Shown here: positions 11,168 to 24,552 of the stretch, in pieces | How the letters are laid out: each line of letters begins with the position of its first letter | Numbering within the stretch: the first letter of the stretch is position 1 | Assembly: GCA_019096195.1 (NCBI GenBank) | Contig: JAGTXK010000120.1 | Coordinates: 62,001-126,000 of the forward strand | Reading direction: 5' to 3' | From: Boletus sp. NGJ | Taxonomy: Eukaryota > Basidiomycota > Agaricomycetes > Boletales > Boletaceae | DNA: 64,000 nt | The notes under the pieces: model-generated | Told to the model about the DNA's origin: nothing | Database searches by the model: none | The model's input: the letters and a program-made list of their open reading frames with translations, nothing else | Made by a program: the position numbers and the translations under genes

Positions 11168-13945
11168 TCACAACTTTGCCTTGGACCTTGGACCATGTTC
11201 TACATCTACATCCTCTTCCTGCTTCATCACATCCTCGAAATTGGTGTACTTGTAGTAGAGCTTAAACGACTCAGGGTTTGCAACTGTCCCACTCGGAGCA
11301 ACGTCTACACCTGAGACAATTTGCTTCACTGCAATTTCAATCTTCTTGCCATTGACTGTGTACTATCAGAATGAAAAAAGGGTTAGTTTCACCACGTCGG
11401 CCAGGGAACCTGATTACTCACAGGTATATCTTCCACTTCGAATATTCCTGTAGGCTCGTGCCTCCTGCTCAAGCCTTCCCGGATCACACGCCTTATTCTC
11501 CCTCTCAATTCTTTCCCTAGTTTTCCATTGTGCCCTTCCTTCATCTTCAAAAATAGTAGCACTCTTTCGTCATCTTCACCTGCCCTCCGCTGCCCCACGC
11601 ACAGAGCATCCTCAACGGCTTCCAGCCCCGCAGTTTCCCCGTTGACAAGCTTATAAACTTCAGCGCTTCCAAACCGCACACCGCTGGGATTAAGAACCCC
11701 ATCGCTTCGTCCTAAGAAGACAAACCCCCCAGTAGCGGGGTTACGGACGACAAAATCGCCATGGCGCCAGACTGGGGTACCATCAGGCCCGGGTGGGAAA
11801 GAGCGGAAATAGGCCGAGAGGAATTTCTCGTGTGTGGGACTATCGTTCAGGAAGCACAGAGGAATCGATGGATGTGGGCGAGTGATGACGAGTTCTCCAG
11901 GTGTGCAAGAACTGACAGGGATTGCTTGACCAGATGGAGAATAGACGGAGACTGCCATGCCGAGGGATGGGCCTTGAAGTTCTGTTTCCAGGTATCGTTA
12001 AAAGTAGATAATTCGATACGGAAAGGAACTTACCGCCTGCATGGAGAGGAAATGACAGCACGGATGTCACGACTGTATCATTCATTGAGATCAGCGTTTG
12101 TCTCAATCATAACAGGGATTGGAAATTAACAAGAACAAAACACGTCTGTGCCTCCACTCGAGCTCCCAATATGCACATTCCCACCGAAAGCTTTCTGAGT
12201 CCAGGTCATGAGTTGAGCTGTCAATACTGCGCCCGTCACCGTTATTTCGCGGAGGCCTGCGAATGGCGCGGATGTTGAAGCGATGGAGAGCGGATCAATA
12301 TTGCGCGCTTGCAGCTCCGAGAGGAATCGCGGTGAGGTACCAAGGACTGTTACCCTACAGGATTGAAAGTAATAAATCTGAGCAAATGGAAGGGGCAAAG
12401 ACGTCTTACCCCGTCCAATCGATGAACTTCAGGTATGCCCTCACATCAGGGTAAAACGGAGAGCCTTCGTATAATACGATGTGTGCTCCACACGCAAGGC
12501 CCGTGAGCATGAATGGCCACATCATCCATGCAGTCTGTGATTCAGGTGAAATCTCAAATCTTCAATCAAAATATTTACGTACAGTGGTATACTGAAAGTA
12601 TACGTCAGTCTGTAATATCCCAAAGCCAATGTTGCAGTCCTTCTTGCTGTTCATGAGTGCACCCTACGAAATGCCACGAAAGACATTCTGAACACCGAGT
12701 TGAAACCAGTGGAACCCAAACTCACCCCAGCAGCATGCACAATGCATTTCGGGGGACCACTGGTTCCCGAAGAATACATTATATACAAAGGGTGATCAAA
12801 CGGGAGCTGTTCAAATGTCAAAGGGTAGTCTTCAGCCGCACATGACGAAGTCAAGAATGCATCAATAGTGAGGCTGTTCATACACGAGAACGGTTAGGGA
12901 TTCAGAAAATCACTAGGCCCTAGGGAACATAGGACCTACCAGTTAGGGACTAGCACGAGGTCGCCGGTCTTCTCACTTCTCAACACGACGGCTTTTTCTA
13001 GCCCGTACCCGCCCATCCTCAAGTCCCTCTCTACGTCTGCAATCTTGTGGGTGATGTTGATGGTCTTTCCGGCGTACACTGTCTCGGAGGAAGTGAAAAG
13101 GATCTTTGGACGAATTTGGCGGTATCTGTCAAGGATCCCGGAGGTACCCATTTCTGTTGCGGTACTGGAGAATATAGCACCTATGGAGGCGGCGGCTAGA
13201 GCTATCACGACACCGGTAACAGAGTTCGTGATAATAGCTGCTCGCGATGAATATACCCATGGCAGAGTCGAGAGTTCGAATTGTTATCGTTCAACATGGA
13301 GCAGCAGTTGGCTGAGCATACCAGCAATCCTATCGCCAACCCGTACTCCGGCCCTCTTCATGCCAGCAGCCATGACGCGCACCAATTCTCTTAGCTCATG
13401 GAAAGTGTATTGCTTGACACCACTGAATTGAGCCTTACCGGCTCCGGAAGGAATAAGATCGTACTCATATGCTGCTGTAATAGCAATGGTAGAGTCATCC
13501 TTCCAGAGTAGGTTCTCTACATAGTTGAGACGCGTGCCGGGGAACCAAGATGGGCGTTCAGGGATAGTGCCAGGTACAATTATCTTTCGTGAAGAATCTC
13601 AGAACGCTGCCCCTGGAGGTAGAGCTTAGCGAGGGCATCATACCTGGTCCGGCCGAGGTGGAACGGAAGCTATGATACCCATGAAATCCCACAAATCAAG
13701 CCAGAAGGCGTAAGTAGACACCGAGTAGGTATGAAGATCATTGTAGTCCTCTGTAACACGGCTTCAGCTCAGATAACTAGTCACCTCGGGGGCAAGTTGA
13801 ATGGCGCTGGAGTGGACGCACTTAGCTTCAATCCTCGCTTCATATTGATTTCCCTCCTCAGCCTCTCACAGACTGCATGGCCAGGGTGCACAGGTGTCCA
13901 AAGCAGTCTAGATTCATCAAAGTCATATGCCGCAGAAGTCGCCAT
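11168..13945 (-). CDS. Acetoacetyl-CoA synthetase (acetoacetate-CoA ligase)
   Basis: ANL-superfamily ligase that activates acetoacetate to acetoacetyl-CoA with ATP in the cytosol, feeding sterol and fatty-acid synthesis or salvaging ketone units from leucine breakdown. The start MATSAAYDFDESRLLW is followed by the AMP-binding domain. The P-loop reads YIMYSSGTSGPPKCIVH. Later come QYTTTAWMMWPFMLTGL, LREITVTGAVLT and IGSSSGGTDV. The C-terminal part has VWRHGDFVV and LGRSDGVLNPSGVRFGSAE with the hinge aspartate, then the catalytic-lysine region VNGKKIEIAVKQIVSG. The SSGGTD motif and the order of blocks favour acetoacetyl- over acetyl-CoA synthetase. About ten introns. It converges with the DUF7918-like gene. 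Confidence 0.9.
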
Positions 13946-14179
13946 TGTGACGGTCAGGAAGAGATTACTAGCGACGCAAGTGCAACTTATGAGTTCAGAC
14001 TTTGGCCGAGGTGGTTGAGTTACGCAGTTGCAGAACGTAAGGATCCCACGACCGCGGTAGCACCCCAGGAGCTGAGAGGTATTTAGTACTAAGTATAACT
14101 TCCGCGGGAATGAAGGAAATCGTTGCGGGTCAGACTGTAGGTCTTGCACTTCGAGATTACACGGTGTAACAGCAACAGG

Positions 14180-17007
14180 TCATTCACCATCCGAGCTAGC
14201 AACGTCACTACCTTCCCCATCCTCCTCTCGCTCGCGCATCGCCACGTCTTGGGATCTTGACGAGCTCCGCACAGGATCATTACTCACGTCCGGTTTAGTG
14301 GCAGCAACAAAACCGGATAGCACAGTAGACCCTCCACCCTTCTTCCCTCGAGCATTCGCCCACGCATGGGCCATTTGCAAGAACTTGAAAGACGCTGGAT
14401 TGACTTCCCGCTCGTCGTCGGCAAATACAAGCTCCCAATCTAGCACACCGTTACCTACACGCTCAAGCGAAAAGAGATGATCTCACCTTCTACGACCTGA
14501 CCTGTTTCCTTGTCGACGTGTTGTTTTCTGCCAACTATTGGCATCATGCCTTGCACTTTAGCCACATCGGCCTCAGTGCCATTGGCTTCCTCGAATGCTT
14601 TCCATGCCTCGAGTAAAGCAACCCGCTGCAAATACCAAAGTTTATCACTTGACCCGAGAGTCTAGTCGATGAAAACCTACCTCAGCCTTGAGCCCCTTGC
14701 TCCTAAGATCTTTATAACCACGGTCAAACACTTGCCACGCGAGAATGGGATCTCCAGCAACCACGCGGGGCTCCGCATCTTCATTCTCTTCCTCCTCCTC
14801 CTCCTCCCTCATCGCCCTAGGAAGTGGTATGCTGGAACCTTCAAATTCCGCGTACGAGATCCACACTTTGTGGTGGCCACTCAGCGAAATAAGGCGTTCG
14901 TATAACGAACGTGCCTTCTCTCGGTCACCCTGTTCATCGACTTCGAAATCGACGTATGCTTTCCACAGGATTTCTGGCATCGAGAGCGAAGACTGGGAGA
15001 CTCCAAGTTCAAATATAGCTTCTGCACGAGTAAAGTCTTCCAAGGCTGTTTCAAGCTCTGCATATTTGATCCATGCAGCAGAATTCGTTGGGTCATACTA
15101 TTCAAGAGTCGTGGTGAGCCGCGATACGTTTCCATAGCGCTGAAGCTCACCTCCAAGTATTTCTCGTAGAGTGCACGAACTCGGTCGAACTCCCGTAACT
15201 GGTCATCGGTCAGCATGTAGAAATGGGAACAGTATGTCCTTCAACGTACGTCCATCTCAAGCTGAATGTAACCCTTGAAGAGTGCCTCCTTTGGACACAT
15301 CCCGATCCCATTACCCAGTATCCTACGGGCTGCAGGAAGGTCAAGTTGGCGCACCTCAAAACGCGCAGCCATGATCCACAACTTGGCAAATGAGAATTGT
15401 TTATGTGGAACAAGGTTGAGTGCTGTTCGATAGACCTGCCGAGCGCGTTCATAGTCCTTTAAACAAGCATTAAGAAACAAGACACTGGAACTTGGAAGAC
15501 TATACCTTTGAATCTATTTCTTCAAACAGCGCATAATCAAGCCACAAGAAGATGTACCGTCGCCAATGTCGTTTTTCCTGTCCAGGTGGAACATGCGACA
15601 CAGCACGCTCGTATACCTCTCGAACCCGCTCTATCGCAGCGTGCTCCTCCTCCTTTGATCCACCCTCATCTCTCAGAGTCCTCAAGGCTCCCTCTTCTAG
15701 TCGTATATAGTCGAACCACACATCATAGTTGCGGCCGTCATGGGCCACTTCTTCTTCATACTGGATTCTCCGTTTTCCTAGCACAGTCGATTCTAGGACG
15801 GAACATGTGCCATGTTGTTTTTCGAATTTAGTATACGCGGCGTACAATGTTCCCGATTTCGAGCGAGGTAGACGTTCGAGAGCAAACTGAAGCTAAATGT
15901 TAGCAGCAAGAAGAAACAGAGTTCAACAACACCTGCCTTATAAATCACACGAGCACGCTCGTACTCCTTCAAACGCGTCTCCATCTTAGCAAACGCATTG
16001 AATACAGCTTGAACCTTTTCAATCTGTTCCTCTTCGTCGCCGAAGAATTGTAAGGCGGTCTGGAAGACTTCTCGTGCCTTATCTAGCTTCCCCCTCTCTT
16101 CCTCAAACTTTGCCCACTTTACCCAGACTCGTGGTTCCGGTCGAACGGCTATCCAACGCTCGTAGATCATGCTAGCCCTGTCAAGCTCGTTGTACCTTTC
16201 CTCCATCTTGATGTACGCTTGCCACGCTTTATCATCTGGCTCCCATTGCATCCAACGCTCAAAGACTTGACGGGCTCCAGGAACGTTCTGGAGGAGTTCT
16301 TCCAAATAGACATACTTGTACCACAACTGGTCCACTCGAGGAAGCAGTGTCACGGCACGATCGAAAAGGTTACGGGCATGCTGTACGTTGCGTGATTTCA
16401 GCTCCATTTCGGTGTAGCTTAACCATAGCTGCACACTCCGGGGATCGACGTCCAACGCGCGCTCAAAGACCGATCGAGAACGGTCGAACTCATTTTGACT
16501 GGCCTAAACTGGGCGTAAAAGATGCTTTAAGAGAAGAAAAAAAAGAGTGACACACACCTCCCAGTTAGCGTACTGAGTCCACTCTTTTCTGTGAAGCGGT
16601 TGGTTGGAATGATCGAAAGCAAGACATGAAACTTACATGCTTCCCCTTGTACGTCGAATTCGCTCCTCGAATTCTTTGCGCTTTCTGCCTCGATACTCGT
16701 GAAGCTCTTCGAAATCCTCGACGCGCTGCTTTGGGGCACGGAACGTTGACTCTTGGCGCTCTTGAGCCTGAATGGAGGTGATCAGAACGCACAGACTACA
16801 CTGTGTCCAGACAGACCAAGTACCTCTCGTAAGAGTTGCTCAGCGGTGATCTTTTAGGAGATTATGAGTATGATACACCTGGTAATCAGCAATTTTGCGC
16901 TGACCTGGACCGCCGCTGGGGCCCGGTTTCTTATTCTGCGCGGAGAGTTCAGTATGTGAGGATCGTGAGAGTAAACGATTGAACCTTGGCGCCCTGCCGT
17001 CCTGCAT
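14180..17007 (-). CDS. CLF1: CLF1/Crooked-neck (CRNKL1) pre-mRNA splicing factor
   Basis: NineTeen-complex (NTC) scaffold of the spliceosome, built almost entirely from HAT repeats. The tiny first exon MQDGRAPR joins to [10 protein letters not shown] and then ITAEQLLRE, the conserved N-terminus of the family (human: [19 protein letters not shown]). HAT repeats run through the whole protein, for example [80 protein letters not shown] and [16 protein letters not shown]. An acidic insert ([12 protein letters not shown]) precedes the last repeats. The C-terminus is acidic ([15 protein letters not shown]). More than ten introns, including two in the first 30 codons. Essential in yeast; no sign of damage here. 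Confidence 0.95.
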
Positions 17008-17191
17008 GATGTTTTACTGTGTCGTATGTCGGGAAAGATTGGTTTGGCTAATTGGCAACCGGAATATTACTGGCGCGTAAACACGGACAAATACCACCAT
17101 TTAGCTTGTTAACGACGAGTTTGCCGGGCTCAGCAAAGCCTTACCAATAGCCCAGTAAAGGTAGCATCAATCATATTACTACTTGTTACAC

Positions 17192-19781
17192 CTACTCGTT
17201 CAACACTTCCTTTACCCCTCTACTACCTAGTATCCTCTCTAGCTTAAACCAATCATACCGACAACAAGCCACGCGACAAGTTATATCGGTTGGGTCCACT
17301 CCATCATCAAGGAAAGGGTAAGTCAGGAACTCAGAGAAAAACTGAGGGTGGGTAGGTGGCCCATAGAAAAGAATGTTACGGATGCCTCTGATTTTGTACC
17401 TGGAGAATGTTCGGGTGAATCGCGCGAGAGCAAGGATGGACAAGAGACTCACCGGCGATAAAAATGGAATCGTTCAGTAATCAGCAAGAACGCCTTTTTT
17501 CCTGAGAAAAACGCCTGGCGAGCACGGGATATGTCTTGATTCGAGGAGTACCTATTCAAGAAGTCAGCTAAGCTCCTACCCACCAGCGAGGTACACCGCA
17601 AACCAAAACAAGTCGATACAACTGAGAAAACGAAGGGTTCTCACTCAGAAAGCACGGTAAAACTTGTCCCGCTCATCTTTCTAAAGTAATTATGAATCCG
17701 GATGAAGTCGAAGGAGGAGGGAATGAACACCACGGTGTTGGCACTTTGCACTGCCGATTTCAACACCTTGGGTAGGAGCTTTGCATCACAATAGGTGAGA
17801 ATCCTGCCAGTTGAGGGTATTGAGGGGTAAAAATGACAAGACAAACCTGAGTGGTAAAATAACTAAACCTCTTGTCCGCCTCCTCCCTCGGATTCAAGCA
17901 GTCAAACGTAAGGAATGTCTATCATCGAGTGAGGATGTTCTTCCGTAAGCACAACAACAGTTAGGATACACACGTGATCGATCCCCCCTGGGACCTGTAG
18001 TGCTAGCCATGGTTTCTCCACCCTCACCTTTCCCGCTACGTTCTTGAGGGAGGTATTGTACAATGATCGTGTTTCGGGCGTTTCAAATGGGGAGAGAAGG
18101 ATTGATTGCCTCAGGTATGCCGAACTGGGAGTCAAAGGTTAGCAGATTAACGGCAAGCGAAAAGAGTACACCAATGAGTTAGTCAAAGTTATGCTTACAA
18201 TCCATCAAGATACCACGGTTTGATGCGTGAAAAATCAGCATCACGGGACTCTTTGGGCAGCTCGTTCAAGTGAGAAAGGACAAACTAAACAACCAAAATG
18301 TGAAGTACATGGAGAAACCACACAGAGGCATAACTTGCCTGCACATGATCCCAGTTTTGCATCGTAAGCGCATTCATTTGGTCAATAACTAGAACCTCAA
18401 CCGACGACAAAAAATCGGAGCTCCTGCGATAAATATCAAGGATTATGTTCCGCTCTGGCATGCCGCGGAGTTGAATGGGAGCTCACTTTTGCTTTTCAAT
18501 GGACATTCTTAGTCCCAAAGGACTTGCAAGGATTAAGTCACAATTATAAAAACCAGAGAAAAGCTTCACGCTCTTCCTGGTCATCTTGATTCCGAGCCTA
18601 AAGCTATCGTCCACATTCCCTTTGAACATCTCCACGTGATCTGGGGGATATGTACCAGGCGGTGCGGTAGCAAGTTTATCTACTGCATCGGGAGGCAAAC
18701 TGTATTCCCCTAGGAAACGGGAGTGGTTTTCGATTTGAAAGGATGGAGAGGTGGTATGGGTGGTCAAAGCGTTCAGCCAAGCAAGCGCGGAGGAGCGGAA
18801 GGGAAGGAGGAAGAGAATGGATGGGCGAGTGAAACCTTGGTCTTGAACATCTTCTGGAAGATCAGAGGAAGTTGACTGGGCATGCGAGATACGGTCGTTG
18901 TTTTTCAACACGCGGCGGCGTTTTCTAAACGAACTTCAGCATTGCATGCTGGGTAAGTTGGAAGACTTACTTGGTTACATGGTCAAGGGCATGCAGTGCA
19001 ATTACCTCACGAATGCATTGATGATGTTCGAGGGTAACGCAGGTATGGTAGAGATCAAGGTGAGCAGAAAGAACAGAGAGTAGGTCGCCCTGAATCTGAG
19101 TGTGTTCTGCTTCAAAGTAAGAGGAGGGTGATAGAATGAGAACCTGGGTGATAGTACCTGCTGGTTGCTTGGCCTGACGAGCTTCGAAAGGATCGAGCAG
19201 ACGTTCCAGAACCTGTCATGATGAATATTCATGCATTGGGGAATACATGTAAACAAAAAACGTACTGCGGTCTTTCCGACGCGTTTTATCTGAGGAGGCA
19301 CGGACACCTCGGGAAGCACGCTAACAACAGCATTTAGTATCCCAATCCTCTCTCTATGTGACTTCCAATGCTTTTGATCCGCCGCTGTCCTGCCGCGCCC
19401 CGTCAAGATTTCAGGACTTGGTCCAAAGTGTTGGTCGTATGGATTGTGCACTCGTGGGGCCACGCATTCGTTTAGCTTCTTTGAAGAACAACAGCGGGGG
19501 AGGGGCTCACATGTTGGATCATTTTGATCGCCTTGAAATTCATCTTTTTCCATATCAGTAGCATCCATATCATCGCCTGACTGAAATTTTGCCTCATTCT
19601 GGAGCTCGGAGGGTTCTGGTTCGGGCCGTGGCCCAGCGGCGGTGGAGTTGAGGTATCTGCGCTTGTTCAGCTTCTCTCGCGGGTACGGATCTTCTCTTGG
19701 ACGCTTTCTACTCTTGAGCGCAGAGACATTTAAGAGTGTCAGTAAACGCGTAGTCGTGGTATTTGCATCTTCTGGATCCAT
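17192..19781 (-). CDS. UTP25: UTP25 (digestive organ expansion factor) SSU-processome protein
   Basis: Nucleolar U3 snoRNP component needed for 18S rRNA processing; its core is a helicase-like fold lacking the catalytic motifs of DEAD-box enzymes. N-terminus MDPEDANTTTTRLLTLL, then a charged region. The conserved stretch VHNPYDQHFGPSPEIL is followed by ILFLLPFRSSALAWLNAL, VDDSFRLGIKMTRKSVKLF, FYNCDLILASPLGLRM, SVEVLVIDQMNALTMQNWDH, and near the end TVVFIPSSFDFIRIHNYF and IRGIRNILFYGPPTHPQF. These blocks in this order are specific to UTP25. The stop TAG is at 17192-17194. Roughly ten introns. It is head-to-head with TOP3 across 229 bp. Confidence 0.94.
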
Positions 19782-20010
19782 GACAGAACAAGTTTAACTT
19801 CTGTCTAACTATAACTTGAACTCACTTGTAGTTGTACTCAGTTTTGTCGTGTCACGTGACACACTGACAAGACGCGTCCATGAGCCGTGAGGTGCTACAA
19901 GTTGTTCAGTGGCCCTGTCAAAGTTTCATCCTCGTACGGTTTTATCAAACGGCCACTGCTGGTCGTTGCTTTTTACGTGGCCTACGCTCACCAGAAACAA
20001 CCCCTCCTTT
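19782..20010. promoter_or_regulatory. Divergent UTP25/TOP3 promoter with CACGTG palindrome
   Basis: The 229 bp between the two ATGs must contain both 5' UTRs and promoters. It contains a perfect 14-bp palindrome, GTGTCACGTGACAC, at 19849-19862, centred on a CACGTG E-box in the TCACGTGA context bound by fungal bHLH factors such as Cbf1 and USF relatives. Functional use is inferred. Confidence 0.65.
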
Positions 20011-23000
20011 ATGCGTGTTCTTTGTGTCGCGGAAAAGCCTTCCATTGCAAGATCCATCAGTCAGATTCTGTCTGGTGGTCGTGTAGAGACAGTAAGTAGA
20101 AAGTAATTATCGACCTCTCCCACTTTAAACGCCCTGCTACATACCAGCGTGCAACACAGAACCGCTTCATCAAAAACTTCGACTTCGACTACCCTCAAAC
20201 AAATTCTCACTTCACAGTCACCTCTGTATCAGGTCACCTCCTTGCTCATGATTTCCCTGACGCTTACCGTCAATGGCACTCCTGCGATCCCCTCTCCCTC
20301 TTTGATGCCCCCATACACACCATCGTACCAACCGAGAACAAGGCAATAGAACGCAACTTGATGAATGAAGTGCGCAGTGCGCACACCTTGATGATTTGGA
20401 CGGATTGTGATAGAGAGGGAGAAAACATCGGATGGGAGATTGTGACCGTATGTCGGAAGGCGAAACCTAATATCCTGGTCAGGCGAGCCAGGTTCAGCGC
20501 CATCATACCCCAGTTCGTCTCAATTTATCCATGTTATGTTGAGCCGGGTTACTAAATATCTTGTAGGCAAATTCACCGTGCGGCTCAGCAGCCGGTGGAC
20601 CTCGACCTCGGGCAAGCCGACGCCGTCGAAGCACGCATCCTCCTAGACCTGCGTATTGGCGCAGCGTTCACTCGTATGCAAACGTTGGCCCTTCAGAATC
20701 GTCTTCCCCAGTTCCGCGAGAAGCGCGAGGTTGTTTCTTACGGTATCAAACCATTTAGAGTGTGTCCAGTGATCATCTTATATACAGATCATACCCAGGC
20801 CCCTGCCAATTCCCAACGCTAGGTTTCGTGGTGCAGAGATACAATCAAGTTAAAGCATTCACTCCCGAAGATTTCTGGTACATTATTCTCTCTCTAAACC
20901 GCCAAATCGACGGAGAAGATAAGAAAGTCGATTTCACATGGAGGCGCGGACACCTTTTTGAAGTAGACGTCGTGAATGAGATATACGAAGGTATCATGGA
21001 GAATCCACGTGCTCGAGTCACGAAAGTCACACAAAAGAACACGAAAAAATGGTGTGTCTTCTTTTTTCGCTTTCAGTTCACCCATTTAGTTTACAGGAAA
21101 CCACTGCCATTGACGACCGTCGAGCTTCAAAAGGCGGGATCACGGCTCCTCAAGCTAGCACCAAAGAAAGTTTTGGATGTATGTCAGTCCGTTACATTGG
21201 TCCGCTTGGTATCGCTCAAGGGTAGCGCCTAGATCGCCGAAAAGCTCTACCAACAGGGTTTCCTTTCATATCCTCGTACAGAAACGGATCAATATGATCC
21301 TCAATTTGACTTCATGACCCTTATAGGGAAACAGACTGTAGATCCTTCTTGGGGAGCATTCGCAACAAGGTGCGTCAGACCAATCACCCAAGATTTCCTC
21401 TCTACATTCACTTGTTTCTATGCTCACCCTATGTTCATGATGACGTAGCCTTCGACAGGGTGGCTTTACTCCACCTCGCCGAGGTAAAAATAACGATAAA
21501 GCTCATCCTCCAATTCATCCCACAGCTCACAACGCGAATCTTGGCGGGGATGAAAAGAAAGTATATGACTTCATTACGCGGAGATTCCTTGCGAGCTGTT
21601 CGAAAGATGCCGAAGGATCAGAAACGACAGTCGATGTGGTGTACGGTGGCGAAGAGTTTTACCTGACTGGTTCGTTTCTTGCTGACTCCCAAGTGGTCAA
21701 AAGGCTCACGACTATTGACATCACAGGCTTGATCATTTTAGCTAGGAACTATCTGGACGTATACCCCTATGACAAATGGACAGGGAAAGAGATCCCAGAC
21801 TTCAGGGAGGGTGAGGAATTCAAACCCACATCTTGCGAGAACAAGGAAGGACGGACGACCTCGCCTACCTTATTGACTGAAGCTGACCTTGTCACACTTA
21901 TGGACAAGAATGGGATTGGTGAGTCCCTTCGGTGCGATTAATAACATGATTGAACATCACCTTCGACGATGTAGGGACGGATGCAACAATTGCACAACAC
22001 ATTCAAACTATCGTAGACCGAGAATACGTGATTGAGCGGATGGATGGTGCAACGAAGCATCTACTTCCTTCAACGCTTGGTATCGGCCTGGTCGAAGGGT
22101 ACAACCAGATTGGATTCGACAGAAGTTTGTCAAAGCCACAGCTGAGACGTGAGGTATGCATATTGTTACCATGTATTATTTTCTCTGCTCCACAACCTTC
22201 TGTCCGGCGGCTCTACTTGATGCATGCAGTGTGACTTAGCAGCGATGAATGGCCCCATCTCTGATAAATTTTTTGACAGACGGAGCGGAGCATGGTTCAG
22301 GTGTGTGAAGGCGCCAAAACCAAGAATGAAATGCTCGTGCAGAGCATTGAGCAGTACAAGGACATGTATGTCATGGCCAAGAGGGAGTTTGACAAAGTCA
22401 TCGAGGTGATTCTACTTGCGTTGTTGTTCCTCCTTCCGAGTGACATAACTGTGCTCCAGAGTGTGCGACGATACATTGAAGGAGCTGGGGGACGCAATGC
22501 AAGGAACGACGAAGGAAACGGCGGCCCAGGTAGAGGGGGTGGTGGCGGCGCACCGCGAGGCAGAGGAGGACGAGGGAATCACCGAGGAGACAGTGATGAT
22601 GGTGATGGCGCGCCGGGTGGCCACAGTCGCGGGCATGGTGTAGCCCCTCGTGCACCACGGAGGCCACCCCCTCCGCCCAGTAATGTTGACGGTAAGCTAT
22701 ACTCGTTATCGCTGCCAGAAGTTGCCGACTCTAGTTATCCTAGACATCGGCCCACCACAATCGCGGCAGGAAACAGCGCCTCGGGCTGGCCTTTCGAACT
22801 GCTCTTCGTCAAGCCAAATGCCCAAATGTGACTGTGGAATTCCCGCAAGCAAGAAACGAGTGACACAGAAGTCAGCTCGTGAAGGCAAGCAATTCTATGC
22901 ATGTCTTCAAAACGCCTGTGGATTCTTCAAGTGGATCGAGGGTGAGCATGATAGAGAAGGTCAGGATGGCACAGGACCTACACCACTCATACCTGCGAAG

Positions 23001-23989
23001 CGCGCCATTGGTGCTAGTCGTTCAGTAAGTGGTATCCATCTCAGTATCGAAATCCCAGAATGCAAATCGGATGTGATCAGGATCAAGCCGTGACGCCAGC
23101 GCGTCAATGTAGGTGCAAAGAGGACGCCGTTCAACGTACGGTTACAAAGGAGGGGGTCAATAAAGGGCGTCTTTTTTGGGGGTGTGCAAAAGGCAAGGAA
23201 GAAGGATGTGGTTTCTTTGAGTGGGATGATGAGCCCACTAAGTCACCTGGATCGGGACCCCCAACGTCAAAGTCGGCACGAACAGTTAGCCACAACGACC
23301 CACCTTCCAGTGGAAAGTGCTTCAAGGCGGGTAATAATCAAGAGTGGATTCCGTTGACTGACGAGTTACTATTTGGCAGTGCGACCAAGAGGGGCATTGG
23401 GCTTCTGGTAAGTTATCTTATTTGAAGATCCATGACGTACTATTGAGCGATGAATTTGGTCACTTAAACCTCAGCATGCCCAAATGGTGGGATGCCGAAC
23501 AGGTCCACAAGCCATGAAGCATCAAGACCCGATAACACATCAGCAGCGTGTTTCAAGTGCGGAGATAGTGGCCACTTTCGTAGTGGTAATGTATTTGATC
23601 CCTTCAAAATTTCCTAAAAGTAAACCCAAATTCTTGAACAGCTTGTCCTGGTGCGGTGGCCATGCGTCCAGCTTCTAGAGCCACAGGAACTAAAACGCGG
23701 GCCGGAGGTGATGCTTTGGCAGGTGACCAGTGTTTTAAATGCGGTCAGACAGGGCATTGGACATCAGGTATTTGATACTTCTATTCCTCTAGGATATACG
23801 AGTTGATTGGTGGATGAAGACTGTCCAGATAACGGTGCACCGTCCAAGCGTCCTAGATCGTCTTCAACAAGGGGGGGAAAGGCACCTCGCGCGCGAGGTG
23901 GAAGTACCCGCAGTACAGGGGCTAAGCGAGGAGGCAAGAAGAATGTAAAGACCAAGGGTGGAACATTCGGTGCCCCTGATGATTTCTAG
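20011..23989 (+). CDS. TOP3: DNA topoisomerase III (type IA) with zinc-finger tail
   Basis: Type IA topoisomerase that decatenates recombination intermediates with RecQ helicase and RMI1. TOPRIM domain: MRVLCVAEKPSIARSI and TLMIWTDCDREGENIGWEI with the metal-binding DxD. The active-site tyrosine is in SYPRTETDQYDPQ (about 21269-21307). Also AHPPIHPTAHNANLGG and DLVTLMDKNGIGTDATIAQH. After the core comes an RGG-rich linker (about 22500-22670). Then two GRF-type zinc fingers: CDCGIPASKKRV..CGFFKW near 22830-22935 and CRCKEDAVQRTV..CGFFEW near 23110-23225. Two CCHC knuckles follow (CFKCGDSGHFRSACP, CFKCGQTGHWTSDCP). The protein ends in a basic RGG-like tail. About 15 introns, all closed cleanly in frame. 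The start ATG opens directly on the TOPRIM strand, as usual. The tail is longer than in yeast Top3 and resembles animal TOP3A plus extras. Confidence 0.94.
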
Positions 23990-24552
23990 TGATTCCATTC
24001 AGTCTTGCAATGCTTGGTAGAGTAACTTTTACCTAGTTACCTGGCCTCTACTGCCTATTTCATACCAGTTAAAACCAAAGCTATGTGTTGGCTTCAACCC
24101 TCGGGGGGAATGAAGACACCATAAGATGCTGACTGAATACAATTATGATCATGTGTGGCGAAGGATATTACTAGGTCGCATGATGATGGTGGGCAAATTA
24201 TCGATTTCACATCATGACCTCGATCCGACACCAACCAGTGGCCGGTGCTAGTAACTAGTATATAGATTCATGCATTGGAGTTCATCTCGTGCGCTTCAGA
24301 TGAGGCTACAAGTCAATTGGATGTCACTGTACGATACCCACCGCAGGCAGTAAAGTATCTAAGTTCTCGTACTACCATTCGTAGTGCTGCCGAAACTGGA
24401 ATGAATTCCGACACTGCCATATATGAGGCTAACGTTATGGTTTACCATGCAAGGGTATAGTGGGGAGCGAATGAGTGACAGCCAGTGCGCCACGCTGGCC
24501 AGTTTTCTGCATCTTCTTACTCTCCTTTGCATTTTCAACGTTGCGGACGGAT
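23990..24552. other. Intergenic region, TOP3 to MFS gene
   Basis: No gene seen. It should contain the TOP3 3' UTR and the promoter of the MFS transporter gene. No repeat or RNA gene recognised. Confidence 0.5.

Noticed and set aside
22461-22643. Alternative plus frame within the TOP3 RGG region
   Set aside because: The RGG frame continues through splice sites to the zinc fingers; this frame ends at a stop with no continuation.
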